14,041 nucleotides of DNA from contig JBGOUV010000169.1 of the NCBI GenBank assembly GCA_041477815.1, positions 1 through 14,041 on the forward strand, given 5' to 3'. Under the pieces are notes generated by a model. The model saw only the letters and a list, made by a program, of their open reading frames with translations. It was not told the origin of the DNA and did no database searches. Positions 7,269 through 13,140 of this stretch are shown here, piece after piece; position 1 is the first letter of the stretch, and each line of letters begins with the position of its first letter. The translations under genes were made by a program, and so were the position numbers. Origin of the DNA: JBGOUV01 sp041477815. Its GTDB lineage: Bacteria; Acidobacteriota; Terriglobia; Bryobacterales; JACQDG01.

Positions 7269-7298
7269 CCACGGCAAAACGTGGAATAATAATTTTAG
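7269..7298. promoter_or_regulatory. Shared divergent promoter region: inverted repeat plus AT-rich box
   Basis: Between the sigma and thiolase starts there is an inverted repeat CCACG-N6-CGTGG (7269-7284), followed directly by an AT-rich block (7285-7297). On the plus strand the block gives AATAAT (7285-7290), placing transcription start about 10 nt before the thiolase ATG. On the minus strand it gives TAAAAT (7292-7297) for the sigma gene. The repeat could be an operator, but the protein that would bind it is unknown. Confidence 0.35.
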
Positions 7299-7306
7299 CT
7301 GACTTC

Positions 7307-8461
7307 ATGCGCTCCGTTTCCATTGTCGGGATGGGCAAGACGCCGTTTGGGGTGTTTCCCGACCAATCGATCCTCGACCTGGCCGTCGCGGCCGGTCGTA
7401 AGTGCTTGAAAGACAGCAATGTAGCCCCTTCCCAAGTGGAAGCCTTCTATCTGGGCAATTTTGCCGGACCTTCCTTTGTCGGTCAGAACCACCTGGCCCC
7501 GTACGTTGCCGCCGGGCTGGGATTGCACGAGGCGCCGGCCACCCGCTTTGAGGCCGCCTGCGCCTCGAGCGGCGCGGCCTTCTTCCATGCCTGGATGGCC
7601 ATCGCCGGAGGCATGTACGACCTGGTCCTGGTGGCCGGAGTGGAGAAAATGACCTCGCAGCCCTTGGCCCGGATAACCGAGATCCTGGCGTCGGCCGGAG
7701 ACCTGGGGGGCGAGGTGAAGGCCGGCGCCACGTTTCCCGCCCTGTTCGCCATGATCGCCCGGCGGTACATGCACGAGTTTGGCGCCACGCGGGAGCACCT
7801 GGCGGCGGTGGCGGTCAAGAACCACGCCAACGGGGCCAAGAATCCCGACGCCCACCTGCGCAAGATCATTACCCTGGAGCAGGCCCTGGCCGGCCGCCCC
7901 ATCGCCGACCCGCTTACTATATATGACTGCTCTCTAGTGAGCGACGGCGCGGCGGCCGTGCTGCTGGCGGCGACCGAGCGGGCCGGAGAGTTTCGCAAGC
8001 CCATTCGGGTGCTGGGGGTGGCCCAAGCCTCGGACCGGCTGGCCCTGGCCGACAAGGCCGACATCACCACTTTCCCCGCGGTCCGGGCGGCGGCCCGCCA
8101 GGCTTACGCCATGGCCGGCGCCGGCCCGTCGGATATCGATATCGCCGAGCTGCACGACTGCTTCACCATCGCCGAGATCATCGCTATGGAAGACCTGGGC
8201 TTTGTGCCCCGTGGGGAGGGCGGTCCGGCGACGGCGGCGGGCTTTTCCGCGCTCCACGGCGAGAAGCCCATCAACACCAGCGGCGGACTGAAATCGAAGG
8301 GCCACCCGGTGGGGGCCACCGGAGTGGGACAACTCTGCGATCTCGTATTGCAGTTGCGCTGCGAGGCCGGAGAGCGCCAGGTGCCGCGAGCTAATGTGGG
8401 GCTGGCCCAGAACCTCGGCGGATCCGGCGCCACCTGCGTAGTGACCATTCTCGGACGATGA
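7307..8461 (+). CDS. Thiolase-family protein (archaeal ACAT / SCP2-type thiolase)
   Basis: This 384-residue protein is predicted to make or cleave acyl-CoA carbon-carbon bonds. The nucleophile is C85 in FEAACASSGAA. The catalytic histidine is H333 in KGHPVGATGVGQ, preceded by the NTSGGLKS loop. Instead of the NEAFA motif of biosynthetic thiolases it has ELHDCFTIAE (H283, D284, C285), the signature of the archaeal acetoacetyl-CoA thiolase and SCP2/SCP-x group. It ends NLGGSGATCVVTILGR. The length is normal for this group. I chose the ATG at 7307 because MRSVSIVGMGKTPFG is the usual family start. The gene overlaps the DUF35 gene by 4 nt, as in archaeal operons where the DUF35 protein bridges the thiolase and HMG-CoA synthase. 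No HMG-CoA synthase is visible here. Confidence 0.92.
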   Translation: MRSVSIVGMGKTPFGVFPDQSILDLAVAAGRKCLKDSNVAPSQVEAFYLGNFAGPSFVGQNHLAPYVAAGLGLHEAPATRFEAACASSGAAFFHAWMAIAGGMYDLVLVAGVEKMTSQPLARITEILASAGDLGGEVKAGATFPALFAMIARRYMHEFGATREHLAAVAVKNHANGAKNPDAHLRKIITLEQALAGRPIADPLTIYDCSLVSDGAAAVLLAATERAGEFRKPIRVLGVAQASDRLALADKADITTFPAVRAAARQAYAMAGAGPSDIDIAELHDCFTIAEIIAMEDLGFVPRGEGGPATAAGFSALHGEKPINTSGGLKSKGHPVGATGVGQLCDLVLQLRCEAGERQVPRANVGLAQNLGGSGATCVVTILGR

Positions 8462-8766
8462 CCTTACACTACTGTACCGGCTGCGGGCAGGCGTACGTCA
8501 CGCCACCGGCATCTTGCCGCTGCGGCGGCAGCGAGTTCCGCGCCGCCGAGGCGGCGGGTCGCGGCCAGGTGTATTCCTGCACCACCCTGCACGCCGCCGC
8601 CCGGGCCCACGAAGCCGACCTGCCGTTTCAGATTGCCATCATTGAACTCGAAGAAGGAGCCCGTCTGACCGCCCGCATTGCCGGACCCCCGGTCGCCATC
8701 GGCGACGCCGTGCGACTGGCCGGCGAGCGCGAAGGAGTCCATTTCTTTACGGCGGCGACAACCTGA
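8458..8766 (+). CDS. Zn-ribbon domain-containing OB-fold protein (DUF35), thiolase partner
   Basis: This 102-residue protein starts with a rubredoxin-like zinc ribbon: C6 and C9 (YCTGCG) pair with C20 and C22 (SCRCGG). An OB-fold follows at about residues 32-100, with GRGQVYSCTTLH, LPFQIAIIELEEGARLTARI and a C-terminal strand HFFTAAT. Proteins of this family bind acyl-CoA and act as scaffolds for thiolases or ketosteroid-type thiolase-like enzymes. The ATG overlaps the thiolase stop codon, and the aminotransferase ATG follows its stop after 1 nt, so the three are co-translated. It probably forms a complex with the thiolase upstream; this is inferred from the family and gene order. Confidence 0.9.
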   Translation: MTLHYCTGCGQAYVTPPASCRCGGSEFRAAEAAGRGQVYSCTTLHAAARAHEADLPFQIAIIELEEGARLTARIAGPPVAIGDAVRLAGEREGVHFFTAATT

Positions 8767-8767
8767 C

Positions 8768-9928
<1,161 letters not shown>

Positions 9929-10028
9929 CGGTGGCAGGTCCACACTACCCCACCCGGATAGGTATTCCAGCCGGCGCTGCATTTCTCCGGCAGTCCTCAG
10001 GAGATGCAACAGTCACCGTAGTTGTTCG

Positions 10029-10054
10029 CCGACCGAGTAGCGTTGCTGGGGCGC
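10029..10054 (-). terminator. Possible hairpin after the DUF433 gene
   Basis: The region contains a 6-bp inverted repeat, GTAGCG and CGCTAC, around a 9-nt loop, in the space between the aminotransferase and DUF433 stops. No T-tract follows on either strand, so this is a weak candidate. Confidence 0.25.
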
Positions 10055-10072
10055 TACATCGAATCCGGCTCA

Positions 10073-10363
10073 TCACCCGGCGGGGGGGACACCCTCCCTA
10101 TCCAATCGCTCCGCGAGAGATTCTTCGCCGGCCAGATCCGCCTCGATCTCTTCCGCATTGGCGTGGTAGTAGGCTAGGGCAGCGTGAACCTGCGCCAGGC
10201 TGAGATGGCCGTATTGCGTCGCGATCTCTTCGGGAGTAAGCCCCCTCTTGTACCATCCCACGAGGCGCATAACCGTCACGCCTGTTCCTGCGATCTTGGG
10301 GCGGCCGGCCCGAACTCTCGGATCGCGGTCTATCAGAGTGCCGATTTCAACTGCATTCGCCAT
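10073..10363 (-). CDS. DUF433 family protein (VapB-like antitoxin), apparently without a toxin
   Basis: This 96-residue protein shows the DUF433 pattern: LIDRDPRVRAGRPKIAGTGV (about 10-29), then RLVGWYKRGLTPEEIATQYG, HLSLAQVHAALAYYHAN and an acidic tail (EEIEADLAGEESLAERL). DUF433 proteins are winged-helix-type DNA-binding antitoxins, usually followed by an overlapping DUF5615 PIN-like toxin. Here the 144 bp downstream contain no DUF5615 start such as LDE or LDAQLPP. The only overlapping frame gives a 42-residue product unlike that family. No Shine-Dalgarno sequence is present; TATAGT ends 6 nt before the ATG, so a leaderless mRNA is likely. Confidence 0.85.
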   Translation of the reverse strand: MANAVEIGTLIDRDPRVRAGRPKIAGTGVTVMRLVGWYKRGLTPEEIATQYGHLSLAQVHAALAYYHANAEEIEADLAGEESLAERLDREGVPPAG

Positions 10364-10369
10364 AGCAAC

Positions 10370-10375
10370 ACTATA
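10370..10375 (-). promoter_or_regulatory. -10 box TATAGT of the DUF433 gene (leaderless start predicted)
   Basis: On the minus strand TATAGT, then GTTGCT (6 nt), then ATG. No -35 consensus is visible. It lies in the 36-bp gap after the PIG-L gene, so DUF433 can be transcribed independently. Confidence 0.5.
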
Positions 10376-10399
10376 GCCGGCCCGGTGGTCCCTACATCC

Positions 10400-11089
10400 T
10401 CACAAGATATCCCGCGCCGTGGCCCCCCACGCCCGCACCGCCTCCGCATACCGCACCCCGCAGGTCTTGCCTCGATATAGCGCCAGCGCCTCCTTGGTCT
10501 GCTGGGCGCCGTCGAGAGCCCCCGCTTTGTACGGCTCATTCCGCACCAGGGCCATGAACCGTCCCAGCCACTCGATGGCCCGGTCCCACTCGGCGGTGAT
10601 GTCGACGAACGTATCGGGCTCGAACCCGAGGGTATGGCGCGGACCATTGTCATACCAATACATCTGCCGGGGCGGGCGCGACGGCCGCTTGTCCAGCACC
10701 GGGCTGGCGAACTGCAGCGCGATTTCACTCAGCCGCGACGCCACCATGTGATCGTCGTGGTGGTCCTCCCGCCACAGCAGGAACGCCACCTCCGGCTGCA
10801 CCTCCGCGATCACTTCCGCCACGGCCCGCTTCGTGTCCAGGTTGACGTCGAACTGGTGGGTCCGGAAGTTCAGGTACCGCATCTCCACCCCGTATTCCTT
10901 CGAGATCGCGGTGGTCCCGGTGAGCAGCTCCTTATGCCGGTTGCCGATCGGCGGCCAGTTCGTGTAATCCCCGATCAGCGTCAGAATCATCACCCGGTAG
11001 TTCTTACGGACCCCTTGCAGCAGGAGGCCGGGAATCCCGAACACGCAGTCGTCGTAGTGCGCGCCAATGGCCAGGAGTGTCTTGGGCAT
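10400..11089 (-). CDS. PIG-L (LmbE-like) family deacetylase
   Basis: This 229-residue protein is predicted to be a zinc-dependent N-deacetylase of the GlcNAc-PI / MshB / BshB fold. The N-terminal metal and base motif is AIGAHYDDCVFG (H11, D13, D14; Tyr replaces the usual Pro of AHPDD). The second motif is WREDHHDDHMVA, with H111-D-D-H114 corresponding to HPDH. The length is normal. Substrates in the family include N-acetylglucosaminyl lipids and thiol precursors, and none is indicated here. The start at 11089 is 15 bp from the divergent membrane-protein start. There is no good Shine-Dalgarno sequence; a CATTGT hexamer 5 nt before the ATG is only a weak -10 match. Confidence 0.9.
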   Translation of the reverse strand: MPKTLLAIGAHYDDCVFGIPGLLLQGVRKNYRVMILTLIGDYTNWPPIGNRHKELLTGTTAISKEYGVEMRYLNFRTHQFDVNLDTKRAVAEVIAEVQPEVAFLLWREDHHDDHMVASRLSEIALQFASPVLDKRPSRPPRQMYWYDNGPRHTLGFEPDTFVDITAEWDRAIEWLGRFMALVRNEPYKAGALDGAQQTKEALALYRGKTCGVRYAEAVRAWGATARDIL

Positions 11090-11093
11090 GTCC

Positions 11094-11099
11094 TACAAT
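11094..11099 (+). promoter_or_regulatory. -10 box TACAAT of the VTT-domain gene (leaderless start predicted)
   Basis: TACAAT, then GAAGC (5 nt), then ATG. It lies within the 15-bp space between two divergent start codons, so the upstream promoter half must overlap the PIG-L coding region. Confidence 0.5.
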
Positions 11100-11104
11100 G
11101 AAGC

Positions 11105-11734
11105 ATGCCACGAGTCTGGGGCTGGAGTCTATTCGCTCTCCTCCTGCTCGCCCTGATTTTGATTCCGTTCTTCGGCTTCGAGACGGCCATCACCGCCTGG
11201 TCCGAGCGGTTCCTCCACGCCTCGCACCCGCCGTGGATCGTGGGTCCGGCCATCAGCCTCCTGCTGGCCGCCGACCTGGTCTTGCCGATCCCCTCCAGCC
11301 TGGTCAGCACGGCGGCAGGTCTGCTGCTGGGCTTGTGGCCCGGGACTCTGGCCTCCTGGTCTGGAATGACCCTCGGCTGCCTGGCCGGCTACTGGCTCGG
11401 CGCCCGCGCCGGCCGCTCCGCCGCCCAGCGCCTGGTTGGCGCGAGCGAACTGGACCGCGTCACCAGCGCCTCCCAGCGCTTCGGCGACTGGATGATCCTC
11501 CTGTTCCGCGCCGTCCCCGTGATGGCGGAAGCCTCGGTGGTCTTCGCCGGAACCATCCGCATGCCCTTCCGCCGTTTCCTCATCGTCTCCCTGCTCTCCA
11601 ACCTGGGGATCTCACTGGCCTACGCCGCCGTAGGAGCCTACTCGGCCAACGTCGCCTCGTTTCTGCTAGCTCTGGCCGGCGCCCTGCTGGTACCGGCGGC
11701 GGCGATGCTCCTTGCCAGGCTTGGAAGCAGGTGA
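11105..11734 (+). CDS. VTT/SNARE-associated (DedA/TVP38-like) membrane protein
   Basis: This 209-residue integral membrane protein has an N-terminal helix (about 5-23) and a VTT-domain core. The core shows LVLPIPSSLVSTAAGLLLG (reentrant motif, about 58-76), WSGMTLGCLAGYWLGARAGR (about 84-103), FRAVPVMAEASVVFAGTIRMP (about 134-154), and two C-terminal helices (about 158-205). Family members are lipid scramblases or flippases, and DedA proteins affect envelope homeostasis and drug resistance. The first ATG of the frame was used; a TACAAT ends 5 nt before it and no Shine-Dalgarno sequence is present. The divergent PIG-L gene is 15 bp away; a shared envelope-glycolipid role is possible but unproven. 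Confidence 0.87.
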   Translation: MPRVWGWSLFALLLLALILIPFFGFETAITAWSERFLHASHPPWIVGPAISLLLAADLVLPIPSSLVSTAAGLLLGLWPGTLASWSGMTLGCLAGYWLGARAGRSAAQRLVGASELDRVTSASQRFGDWMILLFRAVPVMAEASVVFAGTIRMPFRRFLIVSLLSNLGISLAYAAVGAYSANVASFLLALAGALLVPAAAMLLARLGSR

Positions 11735-11783
11735 ACACCCTTACAGCGCCAGCACCAACCTGAGTTATACCAGCGTGCACTTG

Positions 11784-11820
11784 CCTTACTCCAAAGTAAG
11801 GATGCTATAATCCAGTAAGG
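11784..11820 (+). promoter_or_regulatory. Operator/promoter of the AbrB-PIN toxin-antitoxin operon
   Basis: An inverted repeat CCTTACT (11784-11790), CCAA, AGTAAGG (11795-11801) is followed by a third direct half-site AGTAAGG (11814-11820), 19 bp on. The -10 TATAAT (11806-11811) lies between the second and third half-sites. The third half-site runs into the AAGGAG Shine-Dalgarno (11817-11822), 8 nt before the ATG at 11831. This is a typical layout for an autorepressed toxin-antitoxin operon; the antitoxin is the presumed binder. Confidence 0.65.
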
Positions 11821-11830
11821 AGATCCCTCC

Positions 11831-12074
11831 ATGCCCGTCAGCACCTTAACCACCAAGGGTCAGATAACCATCCCCAAGCCGATTCGCGAGCACTTGAAGC
11901 TCCGCACCGGACACCCGTGTCGATTTCTACGTCGATCCCAAGGGCCGCGTCATCCTGCAGCCGCTCAATGAAGACATTCGGGAGCTCCGAGGGATGATTC
12001 GCTCGCCCCACAAGCGTCCGGTTACGGTCGAGGAAATGAATGAGGCCATCGCCCGCGGCTGGTCCGGAACATGA
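11831..12074 (+). pseudogene. AbrB/MazE-type antitoxin, frameshifted
   Basis: Residues 1-27 (MPVSTLTTKGQITIPKPIRE, then HLKLRTG) match the swapped-hairpin AbrB DNA-binding domain. The frame then breaks: as written, translation stops after 46 codons at 11969. A +1 shift at the CCC run 11914-11916 restores VDFYVDPKGRVILQPL followed by NEDIRELRGMIRSPHK, VTVEEMNEAIARGWSGT and a stop at 12072. That gives about 80 residues, the normal length. The restored C-terminal part is the expected toxin-binding segment. The ATG has a clear AAGGAG Shine-Dalgarno and sits behind an intact operator. It overlaps the toxin ATG in an ATGA. The break may be real decay, a sequencing or assembly error in a C run, or a recoding site. 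Confidence 0.8.
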
Positions 12075-12470
12075 GGTGCCCTGGACACCAATGTTCTGGT
12101 GCGCTACGTCGTGGCCGACGATCCGAAGCAACTCGCGCTGGCCGAGGGCATCATCGAGGAATGCGGGGAGAACGAAGAGCCGGTTTTCCTCTCGGTGCTG
12201 GTGCTCTGCGAGCTGGTGTGGGTACTGGACCGCAGCTACCAGCAGAGCAAAGCGCAGATGCTCAACGTGATGGATACGATTCTCAGGAAGAACCTCTTCC
12301 ACATCGAGCACTACGAGTTGGTACGCCGTAGCGTGCAGGCCTGGCGCCACGGCAAGAAAGACTTCGCCGGCTACTTAATCGGCGAGATCGCCAGCCGCGC
12401 CGGCTGCCGCGATACCGTGACCCTCGATCGTGGACTGAAGGGGTCCGCGGGGTTCACCTTCCTGGCTTAA
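12071..12470 (+). pseudogene. PIN-domain (VapC-type) toxin, frameshifted and missing an acidic residue
   Basis: With a +1 shift at the CCC run 12079-12081 the frame reads MRCLDTNVLVRYVVADDPK and continues to 12470, giving 132 residues. PIN acidic residues are D5 (LDTN), E47 (VLCELVWVL) and D119 (TLDRGLKG). The motif usually DFAD, whose last Asp I recall as a metal ligand, reads DFAG here: position 100 is Gly (GGC at 12369-12371); D97 of the same motif remains. Without the shift, translation from the ATGA-coupled start soon leaves the PIN frame. An in-frame GTG at 12099 would skip the first catalytic Asp. PIN toxins are Mg2+-dependent endoribonucleases acting on tRNA or rRNA; this one is probably inactive. 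Confidence 0.8.
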
Positions 12471-12490
12471 CGGAGCGACCCGAGCCGGAC

Positions 12491-12496
12491 TATACT
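12491..12496 (+). promoter_or_regulatory. -10 box TATACT of the lipoprotein gene (leaderless start predicted)
   Basis: TATACT, then GCTCTT (6 nt), then ATG at 12503. TTAACG at 12467-12472, overlapping the toxin stop, is a possible -35 with an 18-bp spacer. There is no Shine-Dalgarno sequence. Confidence 0.55.
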
Positions 12497-12502
12497 GCTC
12501 TT

Positions 12503-13006
12503 ATGCCTCGAATTCTCCTCCCGCTGGTAGTGGCGGCTCTGCTGGCGGCCTGCTCCCGGTCGTCCTCGGAGGCCCCGACCCCCGGCCCGCCCGCGGGCGC
12601 CGCTTCCGTGCTCCAGATGGCTGACCCGCAGGCCGTCCCCCAGCTTCTGAAGGGATTCCACGGCGTCGAGCAGGGGAGCTGGCGTTGGACCGAGAAGCAG
12701 TTCTCCGTGGCCCTCCAGCCTCCCGCTCCCGGCAAGCCCGCCACCTTGCAGCTTAAGCTCTCGCTGCCGGACGTTCTGATCCAGCGTCTCCAGTCGATCA
12801 CCCTCAGCGCCACGGTCAACGGCGTGGCCCTGCCCAGCGAGACCTACACCGAGTCCGGCGCCCACGTCTACACCCAGAGTGTCCCTGCCCAGGCCCTCAC
12901 CGGCGCATCCGTTCGGGTGGACTTCTCCGTGGACAAGGCCCTCGGCCCCGACGACAGCGATCGCCGCGAACTGGGCGTGGTGGTGTCCTCGGTAGGTCTC
13001 GAGTAA
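12503..13006 (+). CDS. Small lipoprotein of unknown function
   Basis: This 167-residue protein has a lipoprotein signal peptide ending in the lipobox LAAC (C17), followed by a Ser/Pro-rich linker (residues 18-35). The mature domain starts near QLLKGFHGVEQGSWRWTEKQ, continues with a beta-rich part (LQLKLSLPDVLIQRLQSITL) and ends DDSDRRELGVVVSSVGLE. I recall this GFHGVEQGSWRWTEKQF...DRRELGVVVSSVGL pattern in uncharacterised acidobacterial proteins, but cannot verify it here. It resembles a carbohydrate- or ligand-binding beta sandwich. The last motif also occurs in proteins near glycosyltransferases, again from memory. It lies 32 bp after the toxin stop with its own -10. Confidence 0.85.
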   Translation: MPRILLPLVVAALLAACSRSSSEAPTPGPPAGAASVLQMADPQAVPQLLKGFHGVEQGSWRWTEKQFSVALQPPAPGKPATLQLKLSLPDVLIQRLQSITLSATVNGVALPSETYTESGAHVYTQSVPAQALTGASVRVDFSVDKALGPDDSDRRELGVVVSSVGLE

Positions 13007-13064
13007 GAGTTGAATCTTCTCCGAGTTCCCAGGCTCTTCCATGAACTCACTCGGCGAAGCGAAA

Positions 13065-13110
13065 TAGCTATTAGCTATTAGCAATCCGGATTGCTAAGAG
13101 CTAATAGCTA
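13065..13110. repeat. 46-bp near-perfect palindrome made of heptads
   Basis: The centre is a perfect 20-bp palindrome (13078-13097, arms TTAGCAATCC and GGATTGCTAA). It extends outward so that 22 of 23 base pairs match, with the one mismatch at 13077/13098. The left arm contains AGCTATT twice. The right side continues beyond the palindrome as AAGAGCT, AATAGCT, AACAGCT, AACAGCT (13096-13123). It lies between the lipoprotein stop (13006) and the PfkB start (13141). It could be a bidirectional terminator, a cruciform or protein-binding element, or a mobile palindromic repeat. Confidence 0.8.
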
Positions 13111-13114
13111 ACAG

Positions 13115-13131
13115 CTAACAGCTTCTGTTAG
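13115..13131 (+). repeat. Second short hairpin next to the palindrome
   Basis: A perfect 7-bp inverted repeat, CTAACAG-CTT-CTGTTAG, uses the last AACAGCT heptad and ends 9 nt before the PfkB ATG. It overlaps the putative -10 TAGATT (13129-13134), so it could modulate initiation. Confidence 0.55.
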
Positions 13132-13134
13132 ATT
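13129..13134 (+). promoter_or_regulatory. -10-like box TAGATT of the PfkB gene
   Basis: TAGATT, then GTCCTT (6 nt), then ATG. The hexamer fits only the TANNNT pattern, so this is the weakest of the five leaderless candidates. No Shine-Dalgarno sequence precedes the ATG. Confidence 0.35.
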
Positions 13135-13140
13135 GTCCTT

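Noticed and set aside
9929..10072. Possible DUF5615 toxin remnant after DUF433
   Set aside because: No frame shows the toxin's LDE or LDAQLPP start. One minus frame is open apart from one stop but matches nothing I know.
11831..11971. A genuine 46-residue stand-alone AbrB protein
   Set aside because: Its last 19 residues are Arg/Pro-rich frameshift sequence, and the +1 frame continues with the normal antitoxin tail into the coupled toxin start.
12099..12470. GTG-started intact PIN toxin
   Set aside because: Starting there drops LDTN with the first catalytic Asp. The ATGA overlap with the antitoxin marks the original start at 12071.
13065..13123. CRISPR-like repeat array
   Set aside because: Units are only 7 nt, adjacent and palindromic, with no spacers and no cas genes nearby.
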